A program made the position numbers and the translations under genes. Below the pieces are notes generated by a model. That model saw nothing but the letters and a program-made list of their open reading frames with translations, ran no database searches and had not been told where the DNA came from. This document shows positions 8,655 to 15,483 of a stretch of 64,000 bases of DNA, in pieces; positions within the stretch are counted from its first letter, which is position 1; each line of letters begins with the position of its first letter. This DNA comes from JAAZHD01 sp012510895 (GTDB lineage: Bacteria > Bacillota > Clostridia > Caldicoprobacterales > DTU083), in assembly GCA_050951465.1 (NCBI GenBank), contig JBMNJC010000025.1:62001-126000 (forward strand). Direction: 5' to 3'.

Positions 8655-9404
8655 TCACCTTTTCTTCTCGTGTAGATTTTTATCTTCCGTTCCTGCTATA
8701 GCTTTTGATACAGAGCCAATACAGTAACCTTGTTCTTGAAGTCTTTCGATAATAATCGGTAACGCAGTTACTGTATCTGCTGTGGGGTGCATTAATACCA
8801 ATGCTCCATTATGAGGATTCTTCATTACACGGTTGATGATATTGTCGACACCATCTCTTCGCCAATCAATTGTATCTATACTCCACATGATAGTACGGTA
8901 ACCCAAAGAGTTTGCTGCTTGCAAAGTAATGTTATTAAATTCTCCATAAGGTGGTGCAAATAGACATGTTTTAATACCTGTTATTTCTTCAATTACCTTT
9001 TCAGCATCAATTATTTCCTTTCGATTTTGCTCTAAGTTCAAATTATTATGATGTTTATGACTATAACCATGATTGCCTAACTCATGACCTTCTGCGACCA
9101 TTCGCTTAAGTAGCTTAGGATTATCTCTTGCCCATTCTCCGCCTATAAAAAAAGTAATCCGAATATCATATTCATTGAGAATGTCGAGCATGGGACCCAC
9201 ATATTCTGTTCCCCAGACCACATTACACTCAAATGCGATAATCGGATAGTTTTGATTGCCCTTGTAAATCGGTGACTCAATAGTTGGATTTAAGACTGTT
9301 ATTGCTTCTGTCTTATGAAAAACAAATAATAAAACGCATAAAAATACAATAACCAAAAATTGGCTAATAGTGCTCCTCTTAAGGGGCAAAAAGACTATCT
9401 TCAC
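8655..9404 (-). CDS. ylxY: YlxY-like polysaccharide deacetylase-family protein
   Basis: NodB-homology protein of 249 residues with an N-terminal membrane anchor or signal (FLVIVFLCVLLFVF). Motif 2 is clear (HELGNHGYSHKHHNN) and the late motifs are present (FAPPYGEFN, MWSIDTIDW, ALVLMHPT). Motif 1, normally TFDDGP, reads AFECNVVWGTEY, so the catalytic Asp pair is absent, as I recall for the YlxY sporulation subfamily (NVxWG). Deacetylase activity is therefore doubtful. The start is GTG at 9404 with GGAGGTG 6 nt upstream. It sits between pnp and the M16 peptidase as in Bacillus. Confidence 0.82.
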   Translation of the reverse strand: MKIVFLPLKRSTISQFLVIVFLCVLLFVFHKTEAITVLNPTIESPIYKGNQNYPIIAFECNVVWGTEYVGPMLDILNEYDIRITFFIGGEWARDNPKLLKRMVAEGHELGNHGYSHKHHNNLNLEQNRKEIIDAEKVIEEITGIKTCLFAPPYGEFNNITLQAANSLGYRTIMWSIDTIDWRRDGVDNIINRVMKNPHNGALVLMHPTADTVTALPIIIERLQEQGYCIGSVSKAIAGTEDKNLHEKKR

Positions 9405-9415
9405 AAGAACACCTC

Positions 9416-9458
9416 CATATCTTTACATTTTATCTTATTCAATCAATGTAAAGATATG
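9416..9458 (-). promoter_or_regulatory. 13-bp perfect inverted repeat abutting the ylxY ribosome-binding site
   Basis: Arms CATATCTTTACAT (9446-9458 on the minus strand) and ATGTAAAGATATG (9416-9428) are perfect complements with a 17-nt spacer. The last G of the 3' arm is the first G of the ylxY Shine-Dalgarno GGAGGTG. It could be a repressor operator or an RNA hairpin limiting ylxY translation. It lacks a following T-run, so a terminator is unlikely. Confidence 0.5.
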
Positions 9459-9461
9459 AAT

Positions 9462-9490
9462 AAAAAGGAAACATAAACTAAAAGTTTATG
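9462..9490 (-). terminator. Weak terminator after pnp
   Basis: Minus-strand stem CATAAAC-TTTTA-GTTTATG followed by TTTCCTTTTT, beginning 8 bp past the pnp stop. The stem is AT-rich, so termination is probably partial. Confidence 0.45.
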
Positions 9491-9498
9491 CTTCTTCA

Positions 9499-11643
9499 TT
9501 AATTTGTTTTTCGTTTTCTGCTTGATCTTTTGGATGAATTATGTTCATTTTTTTCAGGCGGAGGTAAAGTATCCTTGTGAGATAAGTTTATTCTCCCTTG
9601 ACTGTCTATTTCTGTAACTTTGACGGTAATTTCATCTCCGACCTTAAGAACATCTTCAACTTTATCCACTTTATGATGGGCAAGTTTTGAAATATGCACC
9701 AAACCTTCTTTACCAGGCATTAATTCTACAAATGCACCGAAATTCATTATTCTAACGACCTTTCCTGTGTAGACATCGCCCGCTTCAACATCTCTGGTTA
9801 TTGCTTCAATCATTTTCAATGCTCTATCCGCTGCTTCTTGATTCGGAGAATAGATATACACTTGGCCGCTATCTTCAATATCAATTTTTACACCTGTCTC
9901 AGCAATTATACTATTTATAACCTTGCCCCCAGGTCCGATAACATCACGAATTTTATCCGGGTGAATGGAAGTCTGGGTAATTTTAGGTGCATACGGAGAC
10001 AAATATTCCCTTGGTTTCGAAATGACTTTAAGCATAAAATCCAATATTTTTATCCTGTCTATTCTAGCCTGCTCCAAGGCTTTTTTGAGTATGTCTCTGT
10101 CTATTCCTTTAATTTTTATATCCATTTGAATTGCTGTGATGCCCTTTTCTGTTCCGGCTACCTTAAAGTCCATATCGCCAAGGTGATCTTCCAATCCTTG
10201 TATATCAGTTAATATCGCTACTTGGCCGGTTTCCTCGTCTTTAATAAGACCCATGGCAATACCTGCTACCGGTGCTTTTATAGGCACTCCTGCATCCATT
10301 AGTGCTAAAGTACTTCCACATACACTGGCTTGAGAAGAAGAGCCATTTGAACTCAAAACTTCTGATACTAAGCGTATGGTATAAGGAAATTCTTCTTCGG
10401 AAGGTATCATAGGCTCTAAGGCCCGTTCTGCTAAATACCCATGGCCAATCTCTCTCCGTCCGGGACCTCTTGAAGTTCGTGCTTCTCCAACACTATATGC
10501 AGGAAAATTATAGTGATGTATATAACGTTTGGTTTCATCCTCCCATAAGCTGTCTAAAATTTGAACATCTCCCATGGCACCTAAAGTACAAACAGTAAGC
10601 ACCTGTGTCTGTCCCCTCTTAAACAACCCGGACCCATGAGTTCGAGGCAACAGTCCAACTTCTGAGGACAAGGGTCTGATCTCAGTAAGAGTGCGACCAT
10701 CAGGTCTTATTCCTTCCTTCAGAATCCTTTCACGCACTACTTCCTTGGTTATCTTGTTAATAACCTCTTCGATTTCTTTTTCTCTTTCCTGGAAAGTGTC
10801 AGAAAAGTGTTCCATAATTTCTTCGGTCACTTTCTTAATATTCTCTTCCCGAATTTGTTTTTCCTTCGCTTGAACAGCGACACTAATCCTCTCTGTTGCA
10901 AATGCTCTGACTTTTTTTTCCAAATCTAATCCAGGCAGGAAAATTTCATACGCTTTCTTAGGTTTCCCTACCTCCTGAACAATCTTTTCCTGAAATCGAA
11001 CAATATCTTTAATATATTCATGTGCGAACATTATTGCATCTAACATCTCATCTTCAGTCAATTCATGAGCTCCGGCTTCTACCATCATTATTGCATCTTT
11101 TGTTCCTGAAACCACCAAGTCCAACTTGCTTTTTTCTCTCTGATTACTGTTCGGATTTATGATGAAATTGCCATCAACCATTCCTACTGAAACAGAACCG
11201 GTTGGTCCTAAAAAAGGGATATCAGAAATGCTAAGAGCAACTGAGGAGCCTATCATGGCAAATACCTCTGGTGGATATTCCGGGTCGATTGAAAGAGCAG
11301 TCGCAATTACCACAACATCATTGCGAAAGCCTTCAGGAAATAACGGCCGTATAGGCCTGTCTATTAATCGAGATGTTAAAATCGCTTTCTCAGTAGGGCG
11401 GCCTTCTCTTCTTATAAAACCTCCAGGGATACGGCCTACTGCATATAGTTTTTCTTCAAAATCGACACTCAGGGGAAAGAAATCAATGCCTTCCCTGGGT
11501 TCATCAGATGCAGTTGCAGTTACAAGAACAACGGTATCACCATAGCGAACAGTACAGGCCCCATTTGCCTGTTCTGCCATTTTCCCTACCTCTACACTTA
11601 GAGTTTGTCCTGCAAGTTCCATTGTATAAATCTTATATTCCAA
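9499..11643 (-). CDS. pnp: Polyribonucleotide nucleotidyltransferase (PNPase)
   Basis: Phosphorolytic 3'-5' exoribonuclease of the RNA degradosome, 714 residues. Two RNase PH domains flank an all-helical linker (residues about 210-310). KH (IHPDKIRDVIGPGGKVINSI) and S1 (GDVYTGKVVRIMNFGAFVEL) domains are at the C-terminus, with a basic tail (KRSSRKRKTN). Start codon TTG at 11643, GGAGG 8 nt upstream. It follows rpsO, as in most bacteria, but a terminator-like hairpin and a 243-nt leader with several inverted repeats separate the two. Confidence 0.97.
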   Translation of the reverse strand: MEYKIYTMELAGQTLSVEVGKMAEQANGACTVRYGDTVVLVTATASDEPREGIDFFPLSVDFEEKLYAVGRIPGGFIRREGRPTEKAILTSRLIDRPIRPLFPEGFRNDVVVIATALSIDPEYPPEVFAMIGSSVALSISDIPFLGPTGSVSVGMVDGNFIINPNSNQREKSKLDLVVSGTKDAIMMVEAGAHELTEDEMLDAIMFAHEYIKDIVRFQEKIVQEVGKPKKAYEIFLPGLDLEKKVRAFATERISVAVQAKEKQIREENIKKVTEEIMEHFSDTFQEREKEIEEVINKITKEVVRERILKEGIRPDGRTLTEIRPLSSEVGLLPRTHGSGLFKRGQTQVLTVCTLGAMGDVQILDSLWEDETKRYIHHYNFPAYSVGEARTSRGPGRREIGHGYLAERALEPMIPSEEEFPYTIRLVSEVLSSNGSSSQASVCGSTLALMDAGVPIKAPVAGIAMGLIKDEETGQVAILTDIQGLEDHLGDMDFKVAGTEKGITAIQMDIKIKGIDRDILKKALEQARIDRIKILDFMLKVISKPREYLSPYAPKITQTSIHPDKIRDVIGPGGKVINSIIAETGVKIDIEDSGQVYIYSPNQEAADRALKMIEAITRDVEAGDVYTGKVVRIMNFGAFVELMPGKEGLVHISKLAHHKVDKVEDVLKVGDEITVKVTEIDSQGRINLSHKDTLPPPEKNEHNSSKRSSRKRKTN

Positions 11644-11858
11644 ATAATAACCTCCTTTCGCAAACTGTCATTGCGTAATCAACATAATCAACATATTGTT
11701 GATATGAAACATATTATTTCCATTTTGAATACTAGTAATCTGTAATATGTTAATGGATTTTACATTTATTGCAAATGTAAATAGACAACATAAAACATTG
11801 CCCAATACCTACACTTGGCTGATCTATTGGAACAGGGCATTCTATCAGAATCACAATA
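11644..11858 (-). promoter_or_regulatory. Structured pnp leader region
   Basis: The rpsO-pnp gap holds three short perfect inverted repeats: TTTACATTT-5 nt-AAATGTAAA (11759-11781), ATCAACA-TAT-TGTTGAT (11687-11703), and CGCAA...TTGCG with the loop TGACAGT (around 11659-11675), which ends just before the AAAGGAGG of pnp. In enterobacteria the pnp leader hairpin is cut by RNase III and mediates autocontrol. Whether this leader does the same is unknown. I see no convincing promoter here. Confidence 0.35.
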
Positions 11859-11879
11859 AGGGAGCGGATAAACCGCCCC
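11853..11879 (-). terminator. Terminator-like hairpin after rpsO
   Basis: Minus strand GGGGCGG-TTTAT-CCGCTCCC (one bulge) followed by TTATTG, starting 8 bp past the rpsO stop. GC-rich stem with a poor T-run; it may attenuate read-through into pnp or act as a processing signal. Confidence 0.5.
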
Positions 11880-11886
11880 AGTTGCC

Positions 11887-12150
11887 TTATTTTCTCAAAT
11901 TCAACTTTTCTATAATATCTCTGTAACGATTGATATCTTTTTTTGCCAGATAGTTTAACAGACCTCTTCTGCGGCCAACCATCTTTAGTAGACCTCTTCT
12001 TGAATGATGATCTTTTTTATGAAGCTTTAAATGCTCATTTAAGTGATTGATTCGCTCTGTTAAAATTGCAATCTGTACCTCAGCAGAACCTGTATCCTTA
12101 TCATGAAGCTTAAAAGCTTCAATAATCTCTTGTTTTTTATTCTGATCCAC
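11887..12150 (-). CDS. rpsO: 30S ribosomal protein S15
   Basis: Primary 16S rRNA binder of the central domain, 87 residues. The family motif HDKDTGSAEVQIAILTERINHLNEHLKLHKKDHHSRRGLL is intact along its length. Start codon GTG at 12150 with AAGGAGGTG just upstream. The leader carries a pseudoknot-like structure (12176-12232), consistent with feedback by S15 on its own mRNA. Confidence 0.97.
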   Translation of the reverse strand: MDQNKKQEIIEAFKLHDKDTGSAEVQIAILTERINHLNEHLKLHKKDHHSRRGLLKMVGRRRGLLNYLAKKDINRYRDIIEKLNLRK

Positions 12151-12175
12151 AATTACACCTCCTTACCAATAATCG

Positions 12176-12232
12176 CCAATTTCCAAGTGCAACGTCGGAG
12201 AAATCGCGTGACCGAGAAATTGGTTTGCACTT
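12176..12232 (-). ncRNA. rpsO leader pseudoknot, candidate S15 autoregulatory element
   Basis: In RNA order: A = AAGTGCAA (12232-12225), B = CCAATTTC (12223-12216), then a small hairpin TCGG...CCGA (12215-12212 / 12198-12195), then A' = TTGCACTT (12192-12185) and B' = GAAATTGG (12183-12176). A pairs A' over 8 bp and B pairs B' over 8 bp, all Watson-Crick, in the interleaved A-B-A'-B' order of a pseudoknot or of two mutually exclusive hairpins. B' ends about 13 nt before the AAGGAGG of rpsO. S15 leaders in other bacteria, including the E. coli pseudoknot, control rpsO translation. The role here is inferred. Confidence 0.7.
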
Positions 12233-12259
12233 TATTTCTAAGTATCCATTATTTTAATA

Positions 12260-13198
12260 TTAACATAATGAATAATCTTTGTAAATCAGCTTTTTTGCTT
12301 TTATCCAATCTTTCTTTATTTGGTAAGATAAATCCTGAGGAGTTTCAAAATGTTTTTCTTCTCTTATCCAATCAATAAATTGAATCTCTAAATTTTCACC
12401 ATAAATATCTTTACAAAAATCAAGCAAAAATGTCTCAATTTGTATAATATCATTCAAAAAAGTCGGATTCATCCCCACATTAGTCAAGCCCCAATAGAAC
12501 TTATTTTGCAGCTTGCACCTGGTTAAGTATACACCATTCTTTGGTAATACTTTTTTTGATGAAAAACTGAGATTTGCCGTTGGGAAACCCAATTCTTTAC
12601 CGCGTCCGAAACCATGTATTACCTTTCCTCTAATATAATAAGGCCGTGTCAGCAAATGAGCCGCTTTCGCAACTGAACCATCCATGACCCTCTTTCGAAT
12701 CAACGAACTGCTGACTATCTGATTATTCTTTTTTACAGGCGGCACACATATCAGATCAAAATTGGCTTTTTCTGATATTTTTTTTAAATAATCAACATCT
12801 CCAGCTGCCTTATGTCCAAATCGAAAATTAAAGCCTACAATCAGAGTTTTAACCGGTATACTTTGAGTCAATTGAGTTATAAATTCATCAGGAGATTGTT
12901 GCGAAAAAGAATAATCGAATGAATTTAATACCAATACATCAATTCCCAATTTTTTGAACTCTTGTATTCTTTCTCGCAGGAGTAAAATGTTGGATGGTTC
13001 TTTCCCTGGCATTAACAATTGTAAAGGGTGATTAATAAAGGTGTACACTATGGTTTGATAACCATATTCTGCCTTTTTCTCCATTAACTCTTTAATCAAT
13101 CTTCTATGTCCTAAATGGATACCATCAAACGTACCCAAAGCTATTGCCGAAGGTTCTTTGGTTCTATAATCTTTTTTATAATTAAAAATTACTTTCAT
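12260..13198 (-). CDS. ribF: Bifunctional riboflavin kinase / FAD synthetase
   Basis: Converts riboflavin to FMN and then FAD. 312 residues. The N-terminal FAD synthetase domain has the nucleotidyltransferase motif GTFDGIHLGHRRLI (residues 23-36) and SSSLIRKRVMDG. The C-terminal flavokinase domain has GKVIHGFGRGKELGFPTANL and the GVY element. It follows truB by 7 bp, as in Bacillus (truB-ribC-rpsO). Length and motifs are normal. Confidence 0.95.
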   Translation of the reverse strand: MKVIFNYKKDYRTKEPSAIALGTFDGIHLGHRRLIKELMEKKAEYGYQTIVYTFINHPLQLLMPGKEPSNILLLRERIQEFKKLGIDVLVLNSFDYSFSQQSPDEFITQLTQSIPVKTLIVGFNFRFGHKAAGDVDYLKKISEKANFDLICVPPVKKNNQIVSSSLIRKRVMDGSVAKAAHLLTRPYYIRGKVIHGFGRGKELGFPTANLSFSSKKVLPKNGVYLTRCKLQNKFYWGLTNVGMNPTFLNDIIQIETFLLDFCKDIYGENLEIQFIDWIREEKHFETPQDLSYQIKKDWIKAKKLIYKDYSLC

Positions 13199-13205
13199 AG
13201 CTACC

Positions 13206-14138
13206 TCAAATTAAAACCTTTTTCATTTGTACTACCATTTTGTTATTATGTATTCTTAAATATCCTATTCCCATAAAAACATTGCCACAAAAAACCCGAT
13301 ATAAAGTCTGAGAACTCACTTTATTGCTGTAAAACAAATCATTGGCCAGTTCGCTAATTTTTACTATGCAACTTTCGTCTGCTAGATTGCCACGACTAAT
13401 TATTTCTTTACAATCATTCTTTAGGAAAATAGATGGCATAATACCTTCTAATGCTTCTTCCATAGGTACCAAAAGGGAATTCAGTTTATTATTCTTTTTG
13501 GCAATACAGATCTCATCCAAAGTATGAGAATTATTTAAATGAAAAATACCGCTGGAAGTTCTAATAAGGTAAGCCATAACAGCTCCACATCCAAGAAATT
13601 GACCAATGTCATTGCATAAAGACCTGATATAAGTTCCTTTGGAACAAATAATATCAAACAATACCATATCAGGAGGCATAAAAGATATAAGGGAAGTTCT
13701 TTTTATCCAAATTTTCCTAGGCTCACGCTCTATCTCTATTCCCTGACGGGCTAATTCATATAGTTTTTTCCCGCCAATTTTAATAGCAGAATGCATTGGT
13801 GGAACTTGATCCATTTCTCCTTGAAACTTTTCTAATGCAAACTCTATTTTTTCTAATGTTGGAATCGTATCTGATCTTTTAAGCTTTTTACCTGTTTGAT
13901 CATAGGAATCAGTGGTAATACCAAGCTTCATATAGCAACGATAAGTTTTATCCTGATGCATAATATAATCCGCAAGGCGTGTAGCTTTGCCAATACAGAC
14001 CGGTAAAACACCCGCAGCCTCCGGATCCAGTGTACCTGTGTGACCTATTTTCCTAACCTGGATTTTTTTTCGTAAAAAGACAACTACTTCACTGGAGGTC
14101 ATACCTGGCGGTTTTAAGACATTTAGGATTCCATTCAT
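13206..14138 (-). CDS. truB: tRNA pseudouridine(55) synthase TruB
   Basis: Makes pseudouridine 55 in the T-loop of tRNAs. 310 residues starting MNGILNVLKPPGMTSSEVV. The catalytic Asp38 is in GHTGTLDPEAAGVLP. The C-terminal part (about 80 residues) is divergent, with a PUA-like remnant. Its start overlaps the nrnA stop by one base, so the two are translationally coupled. Confidence 0.95.
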   Translation of the reverse strand: MNGILNVLKPPGMTSSEVVVFLRKKIQVRKIGHTGTLDPEAAGVLPVCIGKATRLADYIMHQDKTYRCYMKLGITTDSYDQTGKKLKRSDTIPTLEKIEFALEKFQGEMDQVPPMHSAIKIGGKKLYELARQGIEIEREPRKIWIKRTSLISFMPPDMVLFDIICSKGTYIRSLCNDIGQFLGCGAVMAYLIRTSSGIFHLNNSHTLDEICIAKKNNKLNSLLVPMEEALEGIMPSIFLKNDCKEIISRGNLADESCIVKISELANDLFYSNKVSSQTLYRVFCGNVFMGIGYLRIHNNKMVVQMKKVLI

Positions 14139-15112
14139 TAAATCTGCTCCCTTAATAATTCAATGGCCGATTCTAATATGGCATCCCTTGCCCGTTCCAT
14201 ACTCATCCGAATTGTTGTACCAGCTGCAGCTTTATGACCTCCTCCGCCGTACTGTTCTGCCAATCGGCTTACATCTATTTCATCTTTCGATCTAAAACTA
14301 ACACGTACCGAGCCATCATTAGCTTCTTTCATCAAAATACCAATTTTGACTCCTACAATATCTTTAGCATAGTTCACCATGTTCTCTATTTCATATTCTT
14401 TTGCACCAGTAACAGCAAGATCTTTCTGAGTAATAGATATGATAGCAATTTGGTTATTGTTATAAAGAGTCAATGAACCTAACGCCTTTTCCAATAAGCG
14501 AATCCTCTCTATACTATTTGTTTTATATAATTTATCTGTTATATATTCAACATCAATTCCACATTCTACGAGTTCTGCTGCTATTCTATACGATTCAGCT
14601 GTTGTATTGCGATAGCGAAAACCTCCTGTATCTGCGGAAATTGCCGTATATAAGGCTTCTGCTACAGGTTTTCTTATAATTTTTTTATTATCGAGCAAAC
14701 GAAGAATCTTATATACAATTTCACCTGTTGCTGCAGCTTTATGATCAACAATGTTTAGCATAGCAAAATAAGTGTTGCTAATGTGATGATCAATGTTCAT
14801 AGTATTCTTTGCGCTTTTGAATATGTCTATGCAGGTTCCCATTCGTTCTTCATCGCTACAATCTATAGCTATACCAAGATCATAAGTTGAAATATCCTGG
14901 TTTTTCTTCTTAATATTTACAGCGCCCTTTAAAAAGTGAAGGAAAACAGGTATTTCATCTTGACAATAAATATCTATAATCCTTCCTGTTTCTTTTAGTG
15001 TTTCAGCTAATGCTAAACAGGAACCAATTGCATCACCATCGGGTTGAACATGGGCAATTAAGGCAATCCGATGGGAATTCTCTATTAAATGTAAAGCCGC
15101 CTTAATTGTCAT
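14138..15112 (-). CDS. nrnA: DHH-family oligoribonuclease / pAp phosphatase NrnA
   Basis: Degrades nanoRNAs and dephosphorylates 3'-phosphoadenosine 5'-phosphate. 324 residues. DHH domain: VQPDGDAIGSCLALAE (near residue 22), AIDCSDEERMG and the signature NIDHHISNTYF. DHHA1 domain near the C-terminus with GGGGHKAAAGTTI. It overlaps rbfA by 11 bp. The rbfA-nrnA-truB order is the usual Firmicutes arrangement. Confidence 0.93.
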   Translation of the reverse strand: MTIKAALHLIENSHRIALIAHVQPDGDAIGSCLALAETLKETGRIIDIYCQDEIPVFLHFLKGAVNIKKKNQDISTYDLGIAIDCSDEERMGTCIDIFKSAKNTMNIDHHISNTYFAMLNIVDHKAAATGEIVYKILRLLDNKKIIRKPVAEALYTAISADTGGFRYRNTTAESYRIAAELVECGIDVEYITDKLYKTNSIERIRLLEKALGSLTLYNNNQIAIISITQKDLAVTGAKEYEIENMVNYAKDIVGVKIGILMKEANDGSVRVSFRSKDEIDVSRLAEQYGGGGHKAAAGTTIRMSMERARDAILESAIELLREQI

Positions 15113-15470
15113 CTTTAGCCTCCGGTCTAATATTCAATTCGTTTATTTTTTTTGTTATTTCAATACTATATTCAATAGAATCATCGGATATAAACTGAAG
15201 TTTAGGAATATGCCTGATATCAAGTCTGTTTCCCAACTCCCGTCGAATAAAACCTGATGCCTTCTCCAGTCCCTCAATCGTCATCTTTCTATCTTCCTCA
15301 TTACCCAGTACGCTTATATAAATCTTAGCATTACGTAAGTCGCCTGTTACTTCTGTTCGGACAACAGAGGAAAACTGTGCAATCCGCGGATCCTTAACTT
15401 CATTACGAATTATATCGCTTATTTCTTTACGGATTTCTTCTGAAATCCGGTCTATTCGATATCTTGCCAT
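15102..15470 (-). CDS. rbfA: 30S ribosome-binding factor RbfA
   Basis: KH-fold 16S rRNA maturation factor of 122 residues (RIDRISEEIRKEISDIIRNEVKDPRI at the start of the domain). Involved in late 30S assembly and cold adaptation. It follows infB by 13 bp and overlaps nrnA. Confidence 0.94.
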   Translation of the reverse strand: MARYRIDRISEEIRKEISDIIRNEVKDPRIAQFSSVVRTEVTGDLRNAKIYISVLGNEEDRKMTIEGLEKASGFIRRELGNRLDIRHIPKLQFISDDSIEYSIEITKKINELNIRPEAKDDN

Positions 15471-15483
15471 ATGAACCTACCTC

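Noticed and set aside
12103..12378. Plus-strand 91-residue frame across the rpsO start and the ribF 3' end
   Set aside because: Antisense to two certain genes and to the rpsO leader; no ribosome site.
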